This document shows, one piece after another, positions 12,078-22,079 of a stretch of DNA of 64,000 bases. Origin of the DNA: Phylloscopus collybita (taxonomy: Eukaryota > Chordata > Aves > Passeriformes > Phylloscopidae); contig JAJNNQ010000005.1 in the NCBI GenBank assembly GCA_027886175.1, positions 1,121,001 through 1,185,000 on the forward strand, read 5' to 3'. The translations under genes were made by a program, and so were the position numbers. The notes under the pieces were generated by a model that did no database searches, was not told the origin of the DNA, and was given only the letters and a program-made list of their open reading frames with translations. Numbering within the stretch: position 1 is the first letter of the stretch; every line of letters starts with the position of its first letter.

Positions 12078-13254
12078 TCCTGAGACATCAGGGACTCAAC
12101 ACGGAGCCCCACTGATGTTTCTTCCTCTTCTCCCCAGACAGGCTGAACTGGGATTTAAAATCCCATTCAGAAATCCAAAATTCTGCGGCTGTCCAAGCAG
12201 ATCCCTCATTGCTGCCTCGGGATCCAGGACTTTGTGACCCCCTTGAAGGTTTCCAGCTGACAGAGCCCAAATTCCCCTTCCAGGACACCTGGAATGGTCA
12301 CCTGAAGGCTCTGGAGGCACTGGAAGGATGCAGCTTTCAGTGAGGGCGCCGTGCTTGCAGCCAGGGCTGCTGGAGGTGCTCAGGATGCTGTGCAGGGAGC
12401 AGAGCTCTGCGCTCCCCAGGGAGATTTATCAACTCCGGCCACGCCGGAGCATCTCCAGGGAGACAAAGGAAGGGATTGCTGAGCCCCGAGCACTGCAGCT
12501 CCCTCTGTGCTCCCACCGGCACAGCCCAGCCCCTCCATCACAGCCTTGTTTGTTCAGCCTCAGCAGCCTCTGCAGGGGGAATTCCGGCGTTGCCTTTGCT
12601 GGGGTGAGATGTCCCTGCTGATCCCTGCGCTGGGGAGGTTCCATCCCTATCGAACCCGCTGTCCCAGGCTCCAGCAGCAGCTCTGCTGCCTCTCCCCGTG
12701 CTTGTAGAACACGAATTACAGCAAAAAAAATCAGCTCCAGAGCTGGGCTCGGCGCTGTGTACAATTAATTTATCAGTGCTCCTACCACTCACATCATTCT
12801 TTGTGCTCTTCTCAGCTCTGGAACATCTTGATATGCCTGAAGTGAATATGAAATCATGTCTTCAAGATAACCTGCATTTGTTTAAATTTCTCTGTCTCTC
12901 CCGTCTGGCACCTTCCCCAAACAAGCAGATAAAAGAGGAACGTGTCAGGGAATCAGATCCCAGCAGCAGGATCTGCTCAGGAGATGCCTGAGGAGTGATT
13001 GCCCATCACAGCCGCTCCTCCCTGTGCCGGGTGTGTGCATCCCTCCCCGGGCTCTGCATCCCTCCCAGGCCCGGGGGAAGGGACAAACACCCCCGAGGGG
13101 GAGCAGGGCTGCAGTTTGCAGGTGGAGCACTGTCACTGGGGCTGCTGTCCTTTGGTGCCAAGAGCCTCTCTGTCCTGCTTTGTTCATCTCTCAGATGCTG
13201 GAAATGGATCCCAACACACCATTAACCTCCCATTTTGTCTTTCTCATCATGGAA
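12078..13254. other. Single-copy non-coding stretch
   Basis: GC-rich for this window and without recognisable repeats or genes. Overlapping frames on both strands show no domain. Confidence 0.5.
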
Positions 13255-13530
13255 AAGAATCCCAGGATGGTTTGGGGTGGGAAGAGACCTTAAATCCCAC
13301 CCAGTGCCACCCCTGCCCTGGCAGGGACACCTTCCACTGTCCCAGGTGCTCCCAGCCCCAGTGCCCAGCCTGGCCTTGGGCACTGCCAGGGCTCCAGGGG
13401 CAGCCACAGCTGCTCTGGGAATTCTATTCCAGGGCTTCCCCATTCTCATGATAAAGATTTTTTGCTGATATCCCATCCAAACCTTCTCTCTGTCAGCTTG
13501 AAGCCATTCCCCCCTTGTCTTGTCTGGTTT
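13255..13530 (-). mobile_element. CR1 LINE 3' fragment
   Basis: It is antisense: the plus strand begins gaatcccaggatggtttggg and continues through ccctggcagggacacc, ggccttgggcactgccaggg and gcagccacagctgctctggg to aagccattcccccc. This is about 275 bp of 5'-truncated CR1. Confidence 0.88.
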
Positions 13531-14697
13531 TATACCTGGCAGCTTTCAGGATGTTTAGTGGGCAGAAGTTGACAAACTGAGCAACAGGGGCAGAAAACAA
13601 AAGCAAAAGGGCACCTGGGACACGCTGAACGTTCAGGGAAACTCTGTGGCAGCTCTTTAAATGTTGTAGAACCACGTGGGGTCACCTGGAGCAGCTGCTG
13701 GGGGGGTTTGGGACCTCCCAGCAGTGCAGGACTGGAGGTGGCACTGCTGTGTCTGTGCTGTCCTGGTGCTTTGTTCCTTTATTTCCGTGGGAGCCCCACG
13801 CTGGGAAGCTGTGTGACAGCCAGTTGGTGCTAATAATCTGATTTACTGCAGCTATTTTGAATCTGAGGTCCTGACAGCTGTATTGTGCTGGAGAAGGTCA
13901 CCCTGACCTAATCAATACTGCTCAGCTGCCAGGCTCCTGGGGAACAGCACCTGACTGACTCAGGCCTTGCTCCTCCTGCCTCCATGGGTTTTTGCTCTCT
14001 GTTGCATTTCAAGAGGACGAGAAGCTCAAAAAGCCAGCTGATAATTTATTTTCATGTTAAATTCAAGCACAACTGGTGCAAAACCCAGCTCCTAAAGGGC
14101 AGCCTTGGCTGGGAGATAAGAGCTGACACCAAACTCTGCACTGGCAGAAGCAGAGCTCCTGCTACCTTGGTGTGGCATTTATCAATTAAAGCTTTCTGTA
14201 TAATCAGGTTTTGCCTCCTCCTTAAACTCTGTTTCTGCTTTTCTTGCTCCTGCTTGGCATTGAGTTGGGGCTGGGTACAGCTTCAGGCTGATGGTGACCA
14301 GTGCTACTCCAGGGATGCAGGAGGGAGCAGAGGTGCTGAGGGGTGCAGCACGTCCTGCCCTGCAGCTCTTGGCACCAGCATTCACTGTTCAAGGCCTTTC
14401 TTCTCCTACCTGTGCAGAACATCAAATCCCCCAGTGCCCTTCCAAAATTTCTCCGTGTGCTTTGCTCTCCTTTGAGCAGCTTTAGTGCCTGTGCCTGCCT
14501 GCAGCTCCTGCCCTCCTCGCTCCCCTGCACTGGGAACAGCAGGTCCTGGCACCTGGCTCAGGACTGGGAATAATGCTGTCCAGGAAAGCAGAACCAGAGC
14601 TAAACAATTTATTAAAAAATTTATTTGGCAGATTGCTCTGCTCTCCTCTTCCCCTCTTTCCAGCAGGGGAATTAGTAACCTTTTTGGTTTGTGGCTT
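13531..14697. other. Single-copy non-coding stretch
   Basis: No gene or repeat recognised. Several frames overlap at 13984-14530 without a recognisable domain. Confidence 0.45.
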
Positions 14698-14982
14698 GGG
14701 TTTTTTGTTTGTTGGTTTGTTTGGTTTTTTGTTTTGGTTTTTTGTTTGTTTGTTTTCTTTTTGTGGTTTTTTTTTTTTTTTTTTTTTTGTTATGTTTTGT
14801 TTGGGGTGGTTTTTTTTGTTTTGTTTTGTTTGGGTTTTTTGTTTGTTTGTTTTGTTGGTTTGTTTTGTTGGTTTTTGCTTGTTGGTTTGTTTTTTGTTTT
14901 TTTGTTTGTTTGTTTGTTTTTGTTTGTTTTTTTTTTTTTGGTTTTTTGTTTTTGTTTTTGTTTTTGTGGGGTTTTTTTGTAA
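14698..14982 (+). repeat. GTTT/T-rich simple repeat
   Basis: About 285 bases made almost only of G and T on the plus strand, in a (GTTT)n/(GTTTTT)n pattern with a 20-T run at about 14769-14788. It abuts the 3' end of a minus-strand CR1 fragment. The phenylalanine/lysine-rich peptides predicted on both strands are artefacts. Confidence 0.95.
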
Positions 14983-14992
14983 AATATGGCTT

Positions 14993-15056
14993 TATAACAG
15001 AATCCCAGGATGGTTTGAGGTGGAAGGGACTTTGACCCCAGACACCTCCCCCTGTC
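14993..15056 (-). mobile_element. Short CR1 LINE fragment
   Basis: The plus strand reads cagaatcccaggatggtttg, then aggtggaagggactttgacc, the extreme 3' end of CR1 in antisense. It is cut off after about 60 bases. Confidence 0.72.
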
Positions 15057-15417
15057 ATGAAGCACAGATCTCATTCAACAGCATCAAAATGTGCAGGGAG
15101 GAGAATTCCCAGCCCTTCCCAAAGCCCTGGGTGCTGACAGGGAGCAGGACTTGGCTGCAGCCCCACAGCTGATCCCTGTGGAGTCCAGCCAAGGGAGCAG
15201 CAAGAAGGCAGCTCCTGCTTTGGCTTTTATGCTGATTTTTGCTCACACGGGCAAGAACTGTGTTTATTAATAGAACAAAATAAGTAACCAAGTGTTCCCA
15301 GTAAGTTCAGGCAACCAGGAGTGTGGAGACACCAGGACAACTGCTGTGTGCAGCTGAGCCAGGCAGACCCAGCTCAGCAGTGAGGGGCAAGCTATGCAAG
15401 CAGCCTCCCGTGGACTC
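15057..15417. other. Single-copy non-coding stretch
   Basis: About 360 bases between two CR1 pieces. I recognise nothing in it. Confidence 0.45.
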
Positions 15418-15506
15418 AGGGGATATCCTGGGTGGGAAGGGACCCACAGGGGTCAGAGCCCCTCACCTCAACCATCCCACCCTGAGGTGTTGTCCAAACA
15501 CTCCTG
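15418..15506 (-). mobile_element. CR1 LINE fragment, left part of an interrupted copy
   Basis: The plus strand shows ggatatcctgggtgggaagg and gacccacaggggtca, then ttgtccaaacactcctg. These words belong in this order to a second CR1 subfamily, read antisense. The continuation, gcagctctggcagg, appears only after the LTR, so one CR1 was split by the insertion. Confidence 0.75.
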
Positions 15507-15801
15507 GTTGGTGCCTGAGATGTTTTGGTTTCTCTGAAACTCTTTTCCCAGAGAGTTTTCTGCCAACAAGAGCCACGTTTCCCTGGCTGTGACCTTTGTT
15601 TGCATTCCTTTCCCTGGGAGGGACTTCTCCTTGCTGTCCCTCTGCTCTGACCAATGTGATTGAAGGCGTTTGTCTTTGTTTCACCCATTGGATTGTTCTT
15701 TGTAAATCAGGATAAAGGGCAGAAATTACCAGAAATAAATGGAGTCAATTGTCAGCCTTCTGAAGTCAGAGTCTGTGTCCTTGTAGTCTTTAACAGCATC
15801 A
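15507..15801 (+). mobile_element. LTR, ERVK-like, inserted in CR1 (family B, copy 2)
   Basis: It shares the full family-B body (gagagttttctgccaacaa, gacctttgtttgcattcc, ctgaccaatgtgattgaagg) and ends taacagcatca. AATAAA lies at 15734-15739. The word ctcctg flanks it at 15501-15506 and 15802-15807 and fits a 6-bp target duplication. CR1 sequence resumes on the right. The usual TGTAGCCCTG start is missing, so the 5' end is trimmed or mutated. Confidence 0.82.
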
Positions 15802-15880
15802 CTCCTGCAGCTCTGGCAGGTTTGGAGCTGTCCCCACCCTCCTTGCACTCAGTGAGAATTTATCACCTGAGGGACCAACT
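15802..15880 (-). mobile_element. CR1 LINE fragment, right part of the interrupted copy
   Basis: It begins ctcctgcagctctggcagg, the expected continuation of the CR1 that stops at 15506. Similarity fades after about 80 bases. Confidence 0.55.
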
Positions 15881-16516
15881 CTGCCTTTGTTCCTGGGGCT
15901 GTTGTCTCCCCGCAGGATCCCCCCTGCACTGAAATCACACCTCCCTCCTGCTGCTGCCTGCAAAACGTGGCAGGAAGTGTTTGACTTGGAAGCACTCAGA
16001 GAACATCTTGGGAAAGCAGCAAACACAAGGAAAGGGCTGCTCCTGCCAGGAGATTTTCCTTTCCCACCCCGCTGCAGGGCAACAGCCCTCGGCAGCCTGG
16101 CAGCTGAGAGAGAGAGCAGAACTTTGGGCTTTGCACAGCCCGAGTGCCACAGCAGCTCCTGGCTCTGGGATTCAGGGAGAAGCACCTTCCCTGCTCTAAA
16201 TCTTTAACATCAGATTAAAAAATAAAAGCCAAACATTCATTTTTTATGGGCTTCTTAAAAAAATAAAATAAAAAAAGTAAAATAAAAACTCTTTCAGTTG
16301 CTGAAACCAACTCCCAGCTTCGGCAGCCTGCTCCTTGGACTGCAATAATTTCATATAAATACTGCAGAAGGAGATTTGTTACTACCTCTCATCACTCAGC
16401 ACCTGCAAGTTCGTTCCAAATCCCAAAATACGTTGGAAGGGGAGCTGGGTCCTGCAGGAGAGCAGCAGGGCACTGTCCCCACCTCCAGGGACCAGGCTGG
16501 GGCTGCCTTCCCCTCC
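15881..16516. other. Single-copy non-coding stretch
   Basis: No gene or transposon recognised. It includes an A-rich patch with TAAAA words at 16215-16290. Confidence 0.45.
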
Positions 16517-16984
16517 TGGAGCAGGGTCTGAAACCCCAGAATGGGCTGGAAAGGAGGAGCAGGTTTGAAATCCCAGAGTGGGTTGGAGGAGCAGGGTTTG
16601 AAATCCCAGAGTGGGTTGGAAGGGAGGAACAGGGTTTGAAATCCCAGAATGATTTGGGTTGGGAAGGAGGAGCAGGGTTTGAAAGCCCAGAATGATTTGG
16701 GTTGGGAGGGAGGAGCAGGGTCTGAAAGCCCATAATGGTTTGGGTTGGAGGAGCAGGGTTTGAAAGCCCAGAATGATTTGGTTTGGAAGAGCAGGGTCTG
16801 AAATCCCAGAATGGGTTGGGAGGGAGGAGCAGGGTCTGAAATCCCAGAATGATTTGGGTTGGGAGGGAGGAGCAGGGTTTGAAATCCCAGAATGGTTTGG
16901 GTTGGAGAAGCAGGGTCTGAAAGCCCAGAATGGGTTGGGTTGGAGGAGCAGGGTCTGAAAGCCCAGAATGGGTTGGGTTGGAAG
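16517..16984. repeat. CR1-derived minisatellite, 12 copies
   Basis: Twelve tandem units of about 33-45 bases have the core ggagcagggtttgaaatccc followed by agaatgatttgggttgg. Units differ at a few fixed positions (tctgaaa/tttgaaa, aatccc/agccc, gatttgg/gggttgg), so sub-variants are interspersed. The second half of the unit is the CR1 3'-end sequence, and the array runs directly into a CR1 fragment. It apparently grew from that end. The 384-codon and 211-codon minus-strand frames across it are repeat artefacts. Confidence 0.9.
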
Positions 16985-17060
16985 GGCCCTCAAAGCCCAT
17001 CTGATTCCAGCCCCATGCCATGGACACCCTCCTCTCTCCTGGAGGGGCCTGGAATGGAAA
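16985..17060 (-). mobile_element. CR1 LINE fragment at the end of the minisatellite
   Basis: ggaagggccctcaaagccca, tctgattccagccccatgcc and atggacaccc follow the last array unit in normal CR1 antisense order. The fragment is short and fades by about 17060. Confidence 0.65.
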
Positions 17061-18230
17061 AGTTCCAATCCATCCCCTGGCAATCCTGCACCCCTCTCCA
17101 GTGAAACTTGGGCTGAGGTTGCTGCTGTCACATCAAGAACAGTCTGAACCTTTCCTGCCTCTGAGGCAGAACAATTGGTCTCTTCAAACTGGCAGAGGGA
17201 GCAGAGGCACGGGGAGATGGGGAGGAAGGGCTGTGGGAGCTGGGAGAAGGGGAAGACAGCATTAATTACACACAGCCTGACAGGTGGAGGAGAAAATTCT
17301 ACACTGCTCAAAAGGTAAAGAATTAAGAGATGATGGAAAGCAGGGAAAAGTGGTAATTTCTTTGAGCTGTGTAAAGAGTTTACCAACCTCTTACTGGAGC
17401 TCTGTGTGTCAGAAAGGGATGGAAAACAATCCAGGACAAGAGGGAAATGCACAGAAATGGGAGCCAGGGGAGCTGGAACAGATAAAAGGGAACAAACAAG
17501 AGTGTGAAGGGAACTTGAAACTACTTTAGGTGTCAAAATTAGCTGGAAATCCTTGAGAATTGGAGGAAAAGATGCCCACAGCTGGAGATGCTCTGGCCCT
17601 CACCTGTCAGGAAGAGCTAGAGTACAAAAAACACCTGTGACAACCTCAACCCAATAATTCCATTTAAAAATCCAACAGGCACAAACCAGTGCTGCTTGTG
17701 GGAAAGGGCTGATGCAAAAATGTCCTGAACTGGCAGAACACAAAGCTGAAGAATTCTTTTCCTTCCAAAATATAAAGAAAGAAAATTAAAATTCAGACTT
17801 GATAGAGATCAAAGTGCCTCGAATTGCCCAGCGAATGGAGCCTGTTGCTTGCAGGAAAAGCAGCAATAAAGAAGCAAAACCACTCACCTCAGTGTGGGGA
17901 GGGAAAGATTCTTGAAGGGGTTTGCAGGACGGGGAAAACAATTTCACTCAGCTGCTCCTGAGGGAAGCCAGGAGGAAAAGTGGGTATTCAATTTATAAAA
18001 GCAAGAGAGGAACACATTGAGATGCTCCCTTTGGCTGTGAGAGATGGAAATGAAAACAGGGCCAGGCTCAGAGGAGCAGCTCCCAAACACGCTCCTGGGT
18101 GACATGGAGAGAGCTTCCTGAGCTCCCTGCTGCCACTCAAAGCCTTTTGCATTAACTGTGAAATGCCAGGGTCCAAAAGAAAGGGTGGAAGGTGAAATGT
18201 GGCAAATTCAAAACTTCCCACGGTGAGTGA
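17061..18230. other. Single-copy non-coding stretch
   Basis: Purine-rich in places. I see no gene, LTR or CR1 here. Confidence 0.45.
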
Positions 18231-18415
18231 TCAGGGAATCCCAGGATGGTTTGGGTTGGGAGGGACCTTAACTCCCACCCCTGCCATGGTGGGACACCTC
18301 CCTCTGTCCCAGGCTGTCCCCAGTGTCCAGCCTGGCCTGGGGCACTGCCAGGGATCCAGGGGCAGCCACAGCTGCTCTGGGGAACCTCATTGCCCCAGCA
18401 TTTTGTCTGAACCCC
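18231..18415 (-). mobile_element. CR1 LINE 3' fragment, left of an LTR insertion
   Basis: The antisense CR1 blocks run in order: gaatcccaggatggtttggg, ttgggagggacctta, ctgtccccagtgtccagcct, gcagccacagctgctctggg. The copy stops at tctgaacccc, where CR1 normally continues accctctttcag. A similar ccctctccattcag follows the second LTR at 18907. Confidence 0.88.
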
Positions 18416-18724
18416 TGTAGCCCTGGTTCCTGCCTGAGATGTTTGGGTTTCTCTGAAACTCTTTTCCCAGAGAGTTTTCTGCCAACAAGAGCCACATTTT
18501 CCTGACTGTGACCTTTGTTTGCATCCCTTTCCCTGGGAGGGACTTCTCCTTGCTGTCCCTCTGCTCTGACCAATGTGAGTGAAGGAGTTTGTCTCTGTTT
18601 CACCCCTTGGGTTGTTCTCTGTAGAACAGCATGAAAGAATTCCGGAATTTCTTCCCGGAAATAAACGGGGTCATTGTCACCTCCTGAGTCGGAGTCTGTG
18701 TCCTTGTGATCTTGAACAGCATCA
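18416..18724 (+). mobile_element. Full-length LTR, ERVK-like (family B, copy 3)
   Basis: It runs from TGTAGCCCTGGTTCCTGCC to CTTGAACAGCATCA, with AATAAA at 18660-18665. It is inserted in a CR1. A second, 5'-truncated copy of the same LTR follows 58 bases later, so this may be the upstream LTR of a heavily deleted provirus. The junction words (acccc at 18411-18415 and 18905-18909) only partly match a 6-bp duplication. Confidence 0.88.
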
Positions 18725-18782
18725 CCAGGAGCACCAAAAAAAAAAAAAAAAAGCCAAATTCGGGTCCAGCTTCCAAGCCCCT
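18725..18782 (+). other. Short A-rich spacer between two LTR copies
   Basis: It reads ccaggagcacc, an 18-A run, then gccaaattcgggtccagc. No primer-binding site can be recognised. It may be a remnant of a retroviral internal region or a template-switch product. Confidence 0.5.
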
Positions 18783-18905
18783 TGTTTCACCCCTTGGGTT
18801 GTTCTCTGTAGAACAGAATAAAAGGGAAAAGATTCCGGGAAATGAACGGAGTCATTGTCACCTTCTGAGTCAGAGTCTGTGTCGCTGTGATCTCGAACAG
18901 CGTCA
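18783..18905 (+). mobile_element. 5'-truncated second LTR (family B, copy 4)
   Basis: It starts mid-LTR at tgtttcaccccttgggttg and runs to the end gatctcgaacagcgtca. It lacks the first roughly 180 bases of the family. An AATAAAA signal (gaataaaaggg) is kept. It differs at several positions from the upstream copy, so it is not a very recent duplicate. Confidence 0.85.
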
Positions 18906-18960
18906 CCCCCTCTCCATTCAGGCTGCCTTTGTCCCAAACTGGAGAGGCAGTGCTGAAAGG
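18906..18960 (-). mobile_element. Possible CR1 continuation after the LTR pair
   Basis: cccctctccattcaggctgc resembles the CR1 antisense words that should follow tctgaaccc. The match is short and diverged. Confidence 0.4.
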
Positions 18961-20124
18961 CTTCGCTGTGAGCAGTGGAGCGAATTCACACAAACATCCA
19001 TCACAGAGATGGGCAGAGAGTTGCCACTGGTATTTCGGGAAAGGGAGCTGCTGAATGACTCAGGGTGGAGAAGGGCTATAAAAAGCAATCAAAAAGATTG
19101 TGCAAGGATCCCTGGATAGTTGAAAACAAATATTTTAACTCCGCTCTATTTCGAAAGTGTCTTAAAATAATGTGAGAGTGGATATTTTTATGGTGAAAGC
19201 AATGGCACATCCTCCTAATCCAAGTTATTTGTATGCAGACAGAATGCCAATCTCGTGCTTTATGGATTTGGGAATGTCCTTCCAGCTCTGGGGGTTTTTT
19301 AACTCCTTCTGTGCTGCCTAAAGAGGATTCAGAGCACATCCACTGTGGTTTGCTCCCAAAGTCATCCCTGCCTCTCAGCCTGGTGTTCCAGTCACAGTGG
19401 CAGCAATATTCACCATCTCCCAGGGTGGGTAAAGAGGATTGCCAGCGTTTAAAAACTCCACATCTACAAGGAGCCACTTGGAAAAGCTCTAAATAAAACA
19501 GAAAAACTCCGGAAAAACCCCTGGAATTTGGGCAAACTCCCATGCCAAGCAATCACACAGCAGCTGCAGAAGGGGCAGAGGGGAAGCCTGAATGGCAGCA
19601 GCAAAGAAAGGGACAGGATTTCCTAGCAGGGATGGTGATCCCAGCACAGCAGTGTCCCTGCTCCCCTCATCACCCACCTGAGCTCAGGGTTCCCTCCACA
19701 CACCCCCTGGAAGGTTTGGTGGCACTGCCACGTGCTTTCCCAGCTGTTTGAATTTCTGCTTGCTCTCAGATCTCCTCTTGGCTCCCCAGCCCCTGCTCCT
19801 CTCTGCTGTTTCTGCCCTGCCCCTGGAGTCTGTGTGCGAGGCCTGACGTGCTCCAGAGGAGAGACAGGAAAGTTCTTTGCTGCTCTGCAGATTTCTCATG
19901 GACTTCAGCGCTTTGGGCATTACAGAAGGGATCAGATAGATGGTGAAAAAGGGGGATGAAATACAGCTTAGAAACTGGATAAAGGAGCCTTGTTTCACCA
20001 GGGGAAAAAAAAAATGAAGTTTTAGGCAGAGGGAAAGGGAATGAGCGTTGTGATTCCTGGAAAATTAAGCAGGATGTGATTGGAATAAATCATACCAACC
20101 AGGAGGAGAGGAGAAGGATTAAAC
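18961..20124. other. Single-copy non-coding stretch
   Basis: No gene or repeat recognised. An AT-richer part at about 19120-19250 may be unique conserved DNA, but nothing in the sequence proves it. Confidence 0.45.
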
Positions 20125-20270
20125 TGTGTTTCTTCACTGGGAGGGCTGTCTGGGCTGCCCAGGGAGTCCCCATCCCTGGAGAGGTTTAGAGACTGTGGAT
20201 GGGGCAGTGCTGGGAGAACAGCTGGACCCAGTGATCCCAGAGGGCTTGGATGATCCTGAGATACAGGAGA
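20125..20270 (+). mobile_element. CR1 LINE 3' fragment, older subfamily
   Basis: gctgcccagggagtccccat, ccctggagaggttta and gctggacccagtgatccc match the sense CR1 3' region that normally ends in ggttggactcgatgatct plus TTCCAACC words. It is diverged and truncated at both ends. Confidence 0.65.
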
Positions 20271-21465
20271 CTTTGATTTCTTTGTTTGTTTGCATAAAAT
20301 CCATCCTAGACGGACATAACGAAGAACCAATTCTAATTCTTCCCTTTTTTTTCCCCTGGCTGATTTGAAGGGCTGGCCACCAGTGACAGAGAGAAATCCC
20401 ATCCAAGCCTAGGGAAGATCATCCCATCAGTGGAGCTGAAGGCTCAGAGGGACCTACCCCTCAGTACTCACCACACTTGTATTTCACCAGCACAGTCTAT
20501 TCAGCCCTGGCGTTAGAACATTGAATAAAACATCCCTGAAAGGAAAAGCTTTGTGAGAACATCTCCCTTCTGCTCTCAGGTGCCATCAGAGGTGAATGAC
20601 AGGGCTGTGTTTGTCTGTTGCAGCCCTCAACAGTGGAAACAAAGAGAGAATGCAAAGGAATTAATGGGTTAGTGTCCCACCTGCCCACACATGACTTGAA
20701 TTCCATGAATGGAGCTGCCTCCTGCAGCAGGCACCAGGCGATCAGCCTTACATAAATGCCCTACATCATCCCAGTAGTCACTTTCTGATCTTCCAAATCC
20801 AACAGAATTATTTATAGCCTGGCATGAAATATTCATGGGGAAGTGTCCATTGCCTGAAATTCCTGCTAAAGAGTAATTTAACTTCGGGGGTTTTTTTGGT
20901 TTTTTGGGGGTTTTTTTGCATTTCTTGCTATCAGAATAATTCAGGTCAGGCAAGAACCAACAATATCATTTGCCCACAGAGCCCCTGTGATGGGCACGAC
21001 AAAGCTTGCAGGTTTGGAGCAGGTATTTTGTACAAACCACGGGGAACAATGGACCCAGTCCAGCCCAAGTCAGCCCAACATTCCCAGCTGTTGCAGCCTG
21101 GTGAAGCCTCAGGAGCAGTTTGGATTTGCACAGCTGCTTCTCCCCATAGCCAAAGGCAGCAGGTCAGGTGCAGTAATTCTGCATTTCCTGGGGCCAGGAA
21201 CAAAGCAGAGCAACCCCTCCCAGGGCCTGCATCAAAATCCTCTTCTGGTTTGGAATTCCCAAAATAACGATTCCAGCAGCACAGGAGCTGTGTGACTCCT
21301 GCCTTGGGGCTGAATGCAGTGGAAATTGGTGCTGCAGCCTCAAGGGCTGTTGAACAGGGGTCAAGTAACATCATCTTTGTCCTGACATATTTCACATTAG
21401 CACTGAATAAATCTCCTGGCTAAATAAATATTCCTTTCCCCTCCATCTTTAATATTTTATACTGG
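20271..21465. other. Single-copy non-coding stretch
   Basis: No gene recognised. A short G/T run (gggtttttttggttttttgg) lies at about 20886-20915. The remaining frames are short. Confidence 0.45.
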
Positions 21466-21624
21466 TTTGAGGGGTTTTTGTGTGGTTTTTGTTTGTTTGT
21501 TTTTTGCTTGGTTTTTGTTGGGTTTTTTTTTGGTTTTTTGTTTGTTTGTTTGTTTGTTTTTCTTTTTTGGTGTTTTTGTTTGTTTGTTTGTTTGTTTTTG
21601 TTTGTTTTTTTGTTTTTTTTCTAA
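21466..21624 (+). repeat. GTTT/T-rich simple repeat
   Basis: About 155 bases of G and T on the plus strand, mostly (GTTT)n, of the same kind as 14698-14982. A 15-A run follows at about 21659. The phenylalanine/valine peptides are artefacts. Confidence 0.94.
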
Positions 21625-21717
21625 TATGCTCATCTTTACCTGCAGAGAATAAATATGCAAAAAAAAAAAAAAACCACCCTGAAGCAACAGATGGGAGGGG
21701 GGAACATTAAAGTGCAA

Positions 21718-21900
21718 TACAAGAAATATATGTATTGGGTGTTATATTATATGAAATAATCATGTATAATAAAATAAATAAAATATAATAAATTAAATCG
21801 GTAATAAATCTATAATAAAAATATAATAATATGATAAAATAATATGATATAAAATATATGTTACACAATCTATATAAATATATTATTGTGCTTGTGTGTG
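21718..21900. repeat. AT-rich low-complexity tract
   Basis: About 180 bases made nearly entirely of A and T, with ATAATAAAATA-type words and no clear unit, ending in tattattgtgcttgtgtgtg. Confidence 0.85.
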
Positions 21901-22079
21901 TCAATGAAATCTGCATACCCACAAATACATTCGTTTATGTGTGCCTCACAAGGAATTATTATTTCCACAGGCTTTGAGCTGCCACTTCCCCTTGAAGGAG
22001 CGGAGATTTGGTGGCCAGCAGATGCCATAAAAACATCTCCATTGCCACTTGCCAGCTGGAGCTGCTCCCACCCCTCACT

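Noticed and set aside
14485..15172. Phenylalanine-rich 'membrane protein' frames
   Set aside because: They translate the GTTT simple repeat; hydrophobicity is an artefact.
16382..17536. 384-codon minus-strand open frame with repeated PNPFWAF-like peptides
   Set aside because: Repeats come from the CR1-derived minisatellite; the flanking parts show no protein signature.
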